A stretch of DNA of 64,000 bases from Acidimicrobiaceae bacterium (GTDB lineage: Bacteria; Actinomycetota; Acidimicrobiia; Acidimicrobiales; Ilumatobacteraceae), in NCBI GenBank assembly GCA_016722025.1, contig JADKGZ010000002.1, forward strand, positions 321,971 through 385,970. Direction: 5' to 3'. The position numbers were made by a program, and so were the translations under genes. The notes under the pieces were generated by a model that was not told where the DNA came from, made no database searches, and worked only from the letters and a program-made list of their open reading frames with translations. Of the stretch, positions 34,253-42,358 are shown one piece after another. The first letter of the stretch is position 1; every line of letters starts with the position of its first letter.

Positions 34253-36186
34253 GAGCCTTCCATCTCGGCTTCCAGCTCGGCCAGGTACCCGCTGCCGTCC
34301 ATGACGGCCTGCAGCAGGTCGCCGGGGCCGTTGGCCTCGTCGGCGGCCAGCAGGCCGATCTCGTCGAGCAGGCGCACGAAGCTCTCCACCCCGCGCGCCG
34401 CTGGGCCGGTGAGCCCGGCCTCCTGCGCGTGGCGCATGGCCTCCGCAAACGAGATGCCATCGGCCTTGGCGAAGGCGTCGAGCTTGGCAACGCTGCCGTC
34501 GCCGACCCCTCGCTTGGGCACGTTGAGCACCCGCTTGATGGAAACCTCATCGGCTGGGTTCACCACTGCCCGCAGGTACGCCATGGCGTCCTTGATCTCG
34601 CGCCGGTCGTAGAAGCGTGTACCGCCGACCACCTTGTACGGGATGCCGAAGCGCATGAACGACTCTTCGAGCACCCGGCTCTGCGCGTTGGTGCGGTAGA
34701 AGGCGGCCATCTCCTTCCACATCACGTGAGCGTCGCGCTGCAGGTTCTGCATCGAGCGAGCCACGAAGGTGGCCTCGTCGCCTTCGTCCTCGGCGTGGTA
34801 GCGCATGATGCGGTCGCCACCACCCTTCTCGCTCCAGAGGTGCTTCTCCTTGCGATCGGGGTTGTTGCGGATGACGGCGTTGGCCGCATCGAGGATGGTC
34901 TGCGTGCTGCGATAGTTCTGGTCGAGCACGATCGTGGTGACGTCGTCGAACGCCTCCTCGAACTGCAAGATGTTGCGCACATCCGCCCCGCGCCAGCCGT
35001 ACACGCTGTTGTGCACGAGCATTCCGTTGGCGACGTAGTGGTGGGTGGGCTCGACCTCCAGGTCATACACGGGGCCGTCGTACTGCTGGATCTCGACGGT
35101 GTCGACCATCCGCAGCTCGTAGCAGCCACCGACGAGGACCAGCACCGTCATACCGGGCTGCAGGTGCGCCAACGGCTGCTCCGCGCCCGCGCCGTCGACG
35201 GGCACGACGTGCCCCGGCGTTCCCGACAACACGACGTCACCGGCGACAAGCCGCACGACACCACCCGAGTAGCGACCTCGGTGAACACGGCGGACCACGC
35301 CCAATTCGTTGATGCAGCAGTCGCCGGAACCGTCGACCTTGTCGTCGACGCCAATTCGCTCGATCGGTACGGGGCCGCTCGGCGTGCTGACGAGGGTGCC
35401 GGGCAGGAGGCATTGGTCGCCGTCGCCGACGATGGTGACCTGGCCGCTCTCGGCGGCGAGAGACAGGGCCAGCTCGTTCTGCGCCATGTTGGTGTCCTGG
35501 TACTCGTCGACCAGTACGTGCTGGAAGCGCTGCTGGTAGTGCGCCAGCACGTCGGGGTGCTCGCGGAACAGCTGCACCGTCTTCATCAGCAGATCGTCGA
35601 AGTCCATCGCGCCGGCCTTCGCCAGGCGGGCCTGGTAGTCGACGTAGACCTCGGCGTGCTTGCGGGTGAACGGGTTGTCGGCCTTCACCAACGCCTGGGC
35701 GGGCGTGACCAGCTCGTTCTTCCAGATGCTGATCTGCCCGTGCACGCCACGCGGCGGGAAGCGCTTGGCATCGAGCCCGAGGTCGCGGATGACGTAGCCG
35801 GCCAGGCGTTGCGCATCGGCCTGGTCGTAGATGCTGAACGTGCGCGGGTAGCCGATGGCCTCGGCGTTGGCGCGCAAGATGCGAACGCACGCCGAGTGGA
35901 ACGTGCACACCCACATCGCCTTCACCATCGGGCCGACCAGCGCGGCCACCCGATGCTTCATCTCGTCGGCGGCCTTGTTGGTGAACGTGATCGCAAGGAT
36001 GCTCGACGGCGGCACACCTTCATGGATGAGGTGTGCAATGCGATGCGTGAGCACGCGGGTCTTGCCCGAGCCGGCGCCGGCCACCACCAGCAGCGGCCCG
36101 CCGCGGTGCACGACCGCGTCGAGCTGATCGGGGTTCAGCGACGCCAGATCCAGCGGATCGACATCGAACAGGGACGGCTCACTCAT
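34213..36186 (-). CDS. pcrA: PcrA/UvrD-type 3'-5' DNA helicase, N-terminal part with a mini-intein
   Basis: The protein starts MSEPSLFDVDPLDLASLNPD. Superfamily 1 motifs: Walker A VVAGAGSGKTRVL (about 34-46), Ia ITFTNKAADEMKHR, and DExx motif VLVDEYQDTN. Motif III (GDGDQ/SVYGWRGAD) is split after residue 258 by a 135-residue intein (35008-35412). Motif IV-type VLDQNYRSTQTILDAANAVI follows, and the frame ends near 34250 where one base appears missing. PcrA acts in repair and replication restart. TAGGAT lies nine bases before the ATG. Spliced, the whole protein is about 800 residues. Confidence 0.93.
   Translation of the reverse strand: MSEPSLFDVDPLDLASLNPDQLDAVVHRGGPLLVVAGAGSGKTRVLTHRIAHLIHEGVPPSSILAITFTNKAADEMKHRVAALVGPMVKAMWVCTFHSACVRILRANAEAIGYPRTFSIYDQADAQRLAGYVIRDLGLDAKRFPPRGVHGQISIWKNELVTPAQALVKADNPFTRKHAEVYVDYQARLAKAGAMDFDDLLMKTVQLFREHPDVLAHYQQRFQHVLVDEYQDTNMAQNELALSLAAESGQVTIVGDGDQCLLPGTLVSTPSGPVPIERIGVDDKVDGSGDCCINELGVVRRVHRGRYSGGVVRLVAGDVVLSGTPGHVVPVDGAGAEQPLAHLQPGMTVLVLVGGCYELRMVDTVEIQQYDGPVYDLEVEPTHHYVANGMLVHNSVYGWRGADVRNILQFEEAFDDVTTIVLDQNYRSTQTILDAANAVIRNNPDRKEKHLWSEKGGGDRIMRYHAEDEGDEATFVARSMQNLQRDAHVMWKEMAAFYRTNAQSRVLEESFMRFGIPYKVVGGTRFYDRREIKDAMAYLRAVVNPADEVSIKRVLNVPKRGVGDGSVAKLDAFAKADGISFAEAMRHAQEAGLTGPAARGVESFVRLLDEIGLLAADEANGPGDLLQAVMDGSGYLAELEAEMEGSWRRPAGWRTSAR
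35008..35412 (-). other. mini-intein (protein-splicing element) within PcrA
   Basis: The segment encodes 135 residues, beginning with Cys1 (CLLPGTLVSTPSG, block A) and containing block B (LSGTPGHVVPV, TxxH). It ends with blocks F and G (VYDLEVEPTHHYVANG then MLVHN), followed by Ser+1 of the C-extein. The ends fall exactly between GDGDQ and SVYGWRGA of helicase motif III. No homing endonuclease domain is present. All residues for standard class 1 splicing (Cys1, block B Thr/His, penultimate His, final Asn, +1 Ser) are present, so it should be active. Confidence 0.95.
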
Positions 36187-36243
36187 GGTGCAGCCATCCT
36201 ACGGATGCACCGCGACCCGCCCATCGACCGGCAGCGACGACCC

Positions 36244-37593
36244 TCAGGCCGCACGGCGGCGAGGCGGCCCGGTGGCCTGGACGGTGCCATCGGGGTAGCG
36301 AATCGTGAGTTGTCGGTCTGGCCCCAACATGACCACCCAGCCGGCCGAGTGGACCTTGCTGTGGTGGAGCGCACACAGCGGCAGCAGGTTGTCGAGATCC
36401 GTGCGCCCGCCGTGGCGCCACCAGCGCACGTGGTGGATCTTGCACCGATCGAAACAGGCCTCGCACCCAGGGACGGCACACCCCCGGTAGAGCGCTCGCA
36501 GCGCACGCCGCTGGGCACGGTTCGCCAGCCGGGTGGTGCGCCCGAGGTTCAGCTCGCCCGGCGCGTACAAGACCACCCCGTGCCGCACGATCACGGTGTG
36601 CACATCGGCCTCCCCGAACAGTTCGACCAGCACCCGATGCGGAACTTCAACCGGCAGCCCCCAATCGACGGTAGGCCCGCCCGGCCCCGAGCCGCCCGGC
36701 TCCGAGCCCACCAGATCCGGTTCGCCCTGCCCTGGCCGGCCAGACCCACCTGACCCCGTCGACCCATCCGACCGGCCAGACCCATCGGGATCACCCGAGG
36801 CAGCCGGCCCAGGGTCGTCGCTGGTGTCGATGACCACGATGAACTCGGGCCGGCCCGCCCGCGGAGCCGCCCCACCGTCTTCGATGATCCGCGCCAACGC
36901 CCATGCCGCCAGGAACTCCTGCTTCGCAACAGGGTCGGTAGGGCAACCCGCTGGCACCGACTCGGCGAACAGCGCCTCGATCTCCGCCACCAGGCGGGCG
37001 TTGAGCTTCACCCCGGTGAGCGGATCGAACCGGCCCTGCAAGCACCACATGCCGTCGGCATCGGTCCATCGCCGTAGCCGCACGGCAGCCTTCTGCCGCT
37101 CGAACTTCGCCATGCCGTCGTCTCGCTGGATGGACCGCGCCTCATGCTCGAGCCGCTTGCGGAAGTCGCCCACCGATGCCGCCGCGGCAAGCCCGACGAG
37201 CCCATCCGCACGCCGCATCAGCTCCGCCCGCTGCTGCCCTTCCAGCCCCTTCGCCGCCTTCGTGACCGCATCGACGTGGCCGGGCGTGACCGACCCGTCG
37301 TTCAACGCACCTGCAAGCGCCGGTGTGGCGCCCAACGTGCCCGACCGCTCCAGCACACGACCGGCCTCGCCCTGCGACCCACGCCCGGCCTCCGCAATGG
37401 CCTGCTCGGGAAACGACGCACACCCGGCCAACGCAGCCGCCAGCTGGGCCTCGGCCGCCGCCAGCCACGACCTGACCACCGCCACCGACCGCAGCCCGCC
37501 CTGCAGCTCTGCCCGCGACGCCGAGCCCGCACCGGCGGCGGCCCGCACCGATGCGACCCCTCGCACCCGCTCGCACACCGCCCCGACGTCCAT
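36244..37593 (-). CDS. DUF222 / HNH endonuclease domain protein (13E12 repeat family)
   Basis: The protein has 449 residues. The N-terminal DUF222 domain covers about 30-330 (AVVRSWLAAAEAQLAAALAG, GMWCLQGRFDPLTGVKLNAR). It contains a low-complexity Gly/Ser/Asp stretch near 250-305 (SGRSDGSTGSGGSGRPGQG). The HNH domain is CEACFDRCKIHHVRWWRHGG, then DNLLPLCALHHSKVHSAGW. This family is multicopy in actinomycetes and its role is unclear; some copies are mobile. TACGGT is seven bases before the ATG, so it has its own leaderless-style promoter. Confidence 0.9.
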   Translation of the reverse strand: MDVGAVCERVRGVASVRAAAGAGSASRAELQGGLRSVAVVRSWLAAAEAQLAAALAGCASFPEQAIAEAGRGSQGEAGRVLERSGTLGATPALAGALNDGSVTPGHVDAVTKAAKGLEGQQRAELMRRADGLVGLAAAASVGDFRKRLEHEARSIQRDDGMAKFERQKAAVRLRRWTDADGMWCLQGRFDPLTGVKLNARLVAEIEALFAESVPAGCPTDPVAKQEFLAAWALARIIEDGGAAPRAGRPEFIVVIDTSDDPGPAASGDPDGSGRSDGSTGSGGSGRPGQGEPDLVGSEPGGSGPGGPTVDWGLPVEVPHRVLVELFGEADVHTVIVRHGVVLYAPGELNLGRTTRLANRAQRRALRALYRGCAVPGCEACFDRCKIHHVRWWRHGGRTDLDNLLPLCALHHSKVHSAGWVVMLGPDRQLTIRYPDGTVQATGPPRRRAA

Positions 37594-37804
37594 ACGAACA
37601 ACCGTACTGAAGGGGTATCACAGAGTACCCCGAACGCTGGGCCGACCCAAGAAAGACTCACGGAGCCAGTCGGCCATCAACCCAGCCTGGTCGAGCACCA
37701 GGTCCAAGGCCCGAGCAGCGATCGACGCGAAGAGAAGGACCCCGCAGCAGCGAGCAGAAGACGCACCGGCCGCCGCGCACCGGCCGGCCGCTAACGTCGC
37801 CGCA

Positions 37805-37852
37805 ATGGTCGAGACCGATGCAGCCGCCATCGCCCGAGCGGTCGCCTCATGA
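37805..37852 (+). CDS. possible 15-residue leader ORF overlapping the ClC start
   Basis: MVETDAAAIARAVAS is encoded from an ATG seven bases after TAACGT (37792-37797), the same arrangement as at clearly real genes here. Its TGA (37850-37852) overlaps the ATG of the ClC gene (ATGATG at 37849). It may be a coupled leader peptide, or the true N terminus of the ClC protein separated by one indel. The 255-base gap 37594-37848 holds nothing else that I recognise. Confidence 0.35.
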   Translation: MVETDAAAIARAVAS

Positions 37853-39012
37853 TGGCCAAGGCCCGGCTGGCGCTCTTCGCCACCATCGGCGGGGCCCTCA
37901 CCGGGCTCATCTCGTACGCGTTCCTGCGCAGCCTCGACTGGGCCACGAACACACGCATCGCGCACGGCTGGTTGGTGTGGCTGCTGCCGGCCGTGGGGCT
38001 GCTGGTCGGCGCCGCCTACCACTACCTCGGCGGTCGCGCGAAGGGCGGTACGCCGGCAGTCATCGAGCAGGGTCACCTGTTCACGCACGGCGTGCCGGCG
38101 CGCATGGCGCCGATGATCTTCGGCGGTTCCGTGGTCGGCCACCTCGCCGGCGCCTCGGTGGGCCGCGAGGGCGCGGCGCTACAGATGGCCGGCTCCGTCA
38201 CCGACTCGGCGGCGCGCCTCGCGCGCCTGCCCGCCGACCAACGGCGGCTGCTCATCGCCGCCTCGCTCGCCGGCGGATGGGGCGCAGTCTTCGGGGTGCC
38301 CTTCACCGGCATCGCGTTCATGTTGCAGGTCACGCGACGCCATCGATGGCAGGCGGTGCTGCCCGCCGTGTGCTCGGCCTTCGCCGGCAAGGTGGTGGTG
38401 GATGCACTCGGCTACCGGATGACCAACCGGCCACATCTGCCGGCACCGCGCTGGGTGATCGCCCTGCCCTTCCAGTTGCTGCTGGCGGGTATCGCATTCG
38501 GCCTCGTCGCTCGCCTGTTCGTGTGGCTGCTGCACAGCATCAGAGCGCAGATGGCGCACCTGGTCGGCTGGCCGCCAGCGCGACCTGTCGTGGGCGGCGT
38601 CGCCACCCTCGGCCTGATGGTGCTGGTCGGGCGCGACTACCTGGGGTTGTCGAGCACTCTGCTCACCCCCGCCTTCGCGGGCGACCACGTCGATTGGTGG
38701 GTGCCACTGTTGAAACTGCTGTTCACCGCGATCGCGTTGGGCAGCGGCTTCGTCGGCGGCGAAGTGCTGCCGCTGTTCGTGATGGGCGGCACGCTCGGTG
38801 CCGCCATCGCACCGGGCCTGCACGCGCCCGCACCGCTGCTGGCCACCACCGGCTCGGCGGCGGCGTTCTCTGCGGCGGCGAGCGTGATGCTCACCGGGGT
38901 GGTGCTCACCGTCGAGCAGTTCGGCTGGCACACGTTGCTGCCCGCACTCATCGTCGGCGCCACGGCCCGCCTTGCCGCGGGCAGACCCGGGCTCTACGTC
39001 GCCCACCACTGA
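37849..39012 (+). CDS. ClC-family chloride channel / proton antiporter
   Basis: The protein has 387 residues and is mostly membrane-embedded. ClC signatures are GASVGREGAALQMAG (the GREGP-type ion loop, with Ala in place of Pro), GGWGAVFGVPFTGIAFMLQV and GSGFVGGEVLPLFVMGGTLG. It moves chloride or a related anion. It lacks the cytoplasmic CBS domains, as many bacterial members do. It may start at 37849 or 37852. Without an alignment I cannot say whether the gating glutamate is equivalent (REGA) or whether it is a fluoride-type CLC-F. Confidence 0.85.
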   Translation: MMAKARLALFATIGGALTGLISYAFLRSLDWATNTRIAHGWLVWLLPAVGLLVGAAYHYLGGRAKGGTPAVIEQGHLFTHGVPARMAPMIFGGSVVGHLAGASVGREGAALQMAGSVTDSAARLARLPADQRRLLIAASLAGGWGAVFGVPFTGIAFMLQVTRRHRWQAVLPAVCSAFAGKVVVDALGYRMTNRPHLPAPRWVIALPFQLLLAGIAFGLVARLFVWLLHSIRAQMAHLVGWPPARPVVGGVATLGLMVLVGRDYLGLSSTLLTPAFAGDHVDWWVPLLKLLFTAIALGSGFVGGEVLPLFVMGGTLGAAIAPGLHAPAPLLATTGSAAAFSAAASVMLTGVVLTVEQFGWHTLLPALIVGATARLAAGRPGLYVAHH

Positions 39013-39061
39013 CCCGCCGCCCTCGGGCTGCTTTCGCGGCCACGCCGTTAGGGTCGCCGCC

Positions 39062-40315
39062 ATGGACGTGATGTCGGCGAGCGATCGCGAACGCAAGGCC
39101 GCGATGCAGCGCATGAAGCGCCTCGCGCTCGGCCTGCTCGTGCTGGTCACTATCGTCTTCCTACTGGCCCGCTGGCAGGAAGAGCACCACCAGTGGCTGG
39201 GCTTCGTGCGCGCGTTCGCCGAGGCCGCCATGGTGGGCGCGCTGGCCGACTGGTTCGCGGTCACGGCGCTCTTCCGCCACCCGCTGGGCATCCCCATCCC
39301 GCACACGGCGATCATCCCTCACCGCAAGGATCAGATCGGCGCATCGCTGGGCGACTTCGTGCAGCAGAACTTCCTCACCCGCGAGGTGCTCGACGACCGC
39401 CTCGCCAATGCCCACGTCGGCCGCCGGCTGGGCACCTGGCTGAGCGAGCCGGCCAATGCCACCAAGGCCGGGGAAGGCGTGGCCGACGCGCTGCGCGGCA
39501 GCCTCGAGGTGCTCGACGACCGCGATGTGAGCACCGCGCTGGAAGGCCTCATCGAGCGCAAGATCCGCACCACGCCGGTCGCGCCGCTGATGGGGCGCGC
39601 ACTCGACGTGGCCATGGAAGGTGGCCACCACCAGCGATTGCTCGATGCAGTGCTCACCGGCCTGGCGGGCTTCCTCGACGACAACCGCACCACCTTTCGC
39701 ACGCGCCTGGAGCAGGAGTCGCCGTGGTGGATTCCCGAGCCCGTCGACGACCGCATCTTCGAGAAGATCTACACCGCGGTGCATCGCTTCATCGGCGACG
39801 TGGGCAGCGACGACAAGCACGAGGTGCGCGAGGCCATCGACCAGCGCGTGCTGGCCTTCGCCGGCCGCCTGCGCGCCGACCCGGAACTGGTGGCCAAAGG
39901 CGAAGAGCTGAAGAACGAGTTGCTCGCTCATCGCGACGTGCGTGCGTGGCTGCAGTCGTTGTGGGGAGAGGTGAAGCGCAGCACCCTCACCGCCACCGAC
40001 GACCCCGAGAGCGAGCTGCGCCAACGCATCGATCGCTCGCTGGTGCACCTCGGTGAGCGCCTGCGCGACGAGCCCGAGCTGCAGCGCAAGGTCGACGAGT
40101 GGGTGCAGCGCGCCGCCGGCTACGTGGTCGACCACTACCGCGGCGAGGTGGCGGAGATCATCAGCTCCACCGTGCAGAAGTGGGACGGCAAGGCCACAGC
40201 CGAACGCCTGGAGTTGCAGGTGGGCCGCGACCTGCAGTTCATCCGCATCAACGGCACCATCGTCGGCGGCTTGGCCGGTGTGGTGATCTACACGGTCAGC
40301 CGGTTCCTGTTCTGA
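39062..40315 (+). CDS. DUF445 family membrane protein
   Basis: The protein has 417 residues from the ATG at 39062, seven bases after TAGGGT. It opens with an N-terminal helix (ALGLLVLVTIVFLLARWQ) and the DUF445 start FVRAFAEAAMVGALADWFAV, TALFRHPLGIPIPHTAIIPH. It then has a long helical and coiled-coil-like region (EVLDDRLANAHVGRRL, LRERLRDEPELQRKVDEWVQ pattern) and a C-terminal membrane helix (GGLAGVVIYTVSRFLF). The YjiN-like family is of unknown function and anchored at both ends. Confidence 0.88.
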   Translation: MDVMSASDRERKAAMQRMKRLALGLLVLVTIVFLLARWQEEHHQWLGFVRAFAEAAMVGALADWFAVTALFRHPLGIPIPHTAIIPHRKDQIGASLGDFVQQNFLTREVLDDRLANAHVGRRLGTWLSEPANATKAGEGVADALRGSLEVLDDRDVSTALEGLIERKIRTTPVAPLMGRALDVAMEGGHHQRLLDAVLTGLAGFLDDNRTTFRTRLEQESPWWIPEPVDDRIFEKIYTAVHRFIGDVGSDDKHEVREAIDQRVLAFAGRLRADPELVAKGEELKNELLAHRDVRAWLQSLWGEVKRSTLTATDDPESELRQRIDRSLVHLGERLRDEPELQRKVDEWVQRAAGYVVDHYRGEVAEIISSTVQKWDGKATAERLELQVGRDLQFIRINGTIVGGLAGVVIYTVSRFLF

Positions 40316-40388
40316 AGCCGGCTGTTCGGGCGGCGCCCGCGGGCGGTCGCTCACAGATCACTCACACCTGCGCGCTTCACTCGCCGAC

Positions 40389-42314
40389 ATGAAGCACCAC
40401 CTGAAGCACCTCGCCGCCGTCGTGTCGTTCGCCGGCACGTTCGCTGTCACGCTGGTCGCCACCGGCGGCACGACGTTGGCGGCGCACGCCGCAGGCACCC
40501 GCTACGTCGACATGGTCTTCGACACCACCACGGTGGCGAGCAACGTGGTCTACGCCACCGCGCCGGCACTGGTGACCGGCGTGCCCACCGATCTGCTGCT
40601 CGACGTGTACCAGCCGGTCGGCGACACCAGCACCAGCCGGCCGGTGTTGATCGCGATTCACGGCGGCGGCTTCAAGACCGGCTCGAAGGCCACCCTGAGC
40701 GGCATCGCACAGGAGTGGGCTCGCCGCGGGTACGTGGTGTTCAGCATCAACTACCGGCTCGATGCCGGCAACCAGTGCCAGGCCGTGCAAGACGGCAAGG
40801 TGCCGCCCGGTGAGCTGGCGGCTGAAGCCGAGCGCTGCCGCAACGCCGTGGAGGCGGCGCAGTACGACTCGCAGGCCGCCATCCGGTGGGTGCGCGCGCA
40901 TGCCGGCACCTACGGCATCGATGCCACCCGCGTGGCGGTGATGGGTTCGTCGGCAGGCGCCGTCACCGCACTGAACCTGGCCTACCAGAGCGACACCCCC
41001 GGCGATGTCGGCGACTACGACGGCTACGACTCTGCGATCGGCGCCGCGCTCGTGATGTCGGGCTGCGGGTACGACCCGTCAAAGATCGGCGCGGGCGATG
41101 CCGCGGTGGCGATGATCCACGCCGAGCTCGACGGCGCGGTGCCGATGCAGTGCGCCATCGCGACTGCGGCGATCGCCCGCTCGCGCGGCCTCGTTGCCGA
41201 GACGATGCTGTGGTACGGCGAGGGCACCCACGCGAAGGGGCTCTATGAGAAGTACCAGAGCACCATCGACCCCGTCTGGACCCAGTTCCTGATCCGTGAA
41301 CTGAGCCTCACCGACGGCGCCGCGCCCACCGTCGTGCCGCCCAACTCGACGACGGAGATCAGGGGCACACCCAACCGCTCGGCCGTGGTCTCGCTGGTGG
41401 CCACGGGTACGGCAGGCGGCGGGTACCTGCAGGCCTTGCCGTGCACCGCTGCCGCAGGGAGCACCAGCAACCTCAACACCGACGCCGCCGGCCAGACCCG
41501 CGCCGGGCTGGCCGTGGTTCGCTTCGATGCCGGCGGCACCGCCTGCGTGTACAACTCGATGGCCACCCATGTGGTGGTAGATCTGCAGGGCTACCTCGCA
41601 GAGGGTGCGTTCGACGATGTGACCGACGCGCGCCTGCTCGACACGCGCAGCGGCTCCACTCCTCGCGCTGGCTCGATGGCCGTGCTGCGTGGCGAGCCGA
41701 ACCGCTCGGCCGTGCTCTCGCTGGTGGCCACCGGCTCGCTCGGCTCGGGCTTCTTGCAGGCGCTGCCCTGTGGCAGTGCGCCCGGTGCCACGAGCAACCT
41801 CAACCTCGACGCCGCAGGGCAAACCCGCTCCGGACTGGCGATCGTGCCGTTCGGCGCCGACGGCACGGTGTGCCTGTACACCTCGGCGACCACCCATCTG
41901 CTCGTCGATCTGCAGGGCTACTTCACCGCCGGCACGTTCGACGACATCGCCGATGCACGCCTGCTCGACACCCGAGCCGGTGCTCGTGCCGCCGCGGGCG
42001 GCACCACCGTCATTCGCGGCAACCCCGGCTCGTCGGCGTTCGTGTCGCTCATCGCCACCGGCAGCCTGGGCAGCGGGTACCTCACCGCCCTGCCGTGCGA
42101 CGCGACACCGGGCATCACCAGCAACCTCAACATCGATGCCGCCGGCCTCACCATCGCCGGCACCGCCGTGGTGCGATTCGACACGGAGGGCGAAGCGTGC
42201 ATCTACAGTTCCGTCGCCACTCACCTGGTGGTCGACCTGCAGGGCTACTTCAGCGCCGGATCGTTCGACGACATCGCCGACGCACGCCTGCTCGACACCC
42301 GCGGGTCGGGCTGA
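40389..42314 (+). CDS. secreted alpha/beta-hydrolase with three C-terminal repeat modules
   Basis: The protein has 641 residues. A signal peptide ends near residue 34 (AAHAAGTRY). The hydrolase domain covers about 35-310, with oxyanion HGGG in VLIAIHGGGFKTGSK, the nucleophile Ser in VAVMGSSAGAVTAL, and candidate Asp and His in IHAELDGAVP and YGEGTHAKGL. Three modules of about 108 residues start near residues 320, 430 and 539, each with SLVATG...LQALPC, TSNLN.DAAGQTR, GxxC.Y and VDLQGYF. The same module type, without the Cys pair, ends the subtilase at 20060. An esterase or peptidase activity is likely; substrate unknown. Confidence 0.85.
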   Translation: MKHHLKHLAAVVSFAGTFAVTLVATGGTTLAAHAAGTRYVDMVFDTTTVASNVVYATAPALVTGVPTDLLLDVYQPVGDTSTSRPVLIAIHGGGFKTGSKATLSGIAQEWARRGYVVFSINYRLDAGNQCQAVQDGKVPPGELAAEAERCRNAVEAAQYDSQAAIRWVRAHAGTYGIDATRVAVMGSSAGAVTALNLAYQSDTPGDVGDYDGYDSAIGAALVMSGCGYDPSKIGAGDAAVAMIHAELDGAVPMQCAIATAAIARSRGLVAETMLWYGEGTHAKGLYEKYQSTIDPVWTQFLIRELSLTDGAAPTVVPPNSTTEIRGTPNRSAVVSLVATGTAGGGYLQALPCTAAAGSTSNLNTDAAGQTRAGLAVVRFDAGGTACVYNSMATHVVVDLQGYLAEGAFDDVTDARLLDTRSGSTPRAGSMAVLRGEPNRSAVLSLVATGSLGSGFLQALPCGSAPGATSNLNLDAAGQTRSGLAIVPFGADGTVCLYTSATTHLLVDLQGYFTAGTFDDIADARLLDTRAGARAAAGGTTVIRGNPGSSAFVSLIATGSLGSGYLTALPCDATPGITSNLNIDAAGLTIAGTAVVRFDTEGEACIYSSVATHLVVDLQGYFSAGSFDDIADARLLDTRGSG

Positions 42315-42319
42315 ACGAA

Positions 42320-42358
42320 CTGAACCGAGACGAGCCCGACGTGGGTCGGTCGGTTCAG
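42320..42358. terminator. inverted repeat between converging hydrolase and methyltransferase genes
   Basis: CTGAACCGA (42320-42328) and TCGGTTCAG (42350-42358) form a perfect 9-bp stem with a 21-base loop. It begins just after the hydrolase stop and covers the methyltransferase stop (42355-42357). The placement suits a shared terminator; no T-tract follows. Confidence 0.4.

Noticed and set aside
37594..37848. A possible RNA gene or riboswitch before the ClC gene
   Set aside because: The 255-base gap shows no tRNA-like fold or known riboswitch core by eye; only the leader ORF and -10 box stand out.
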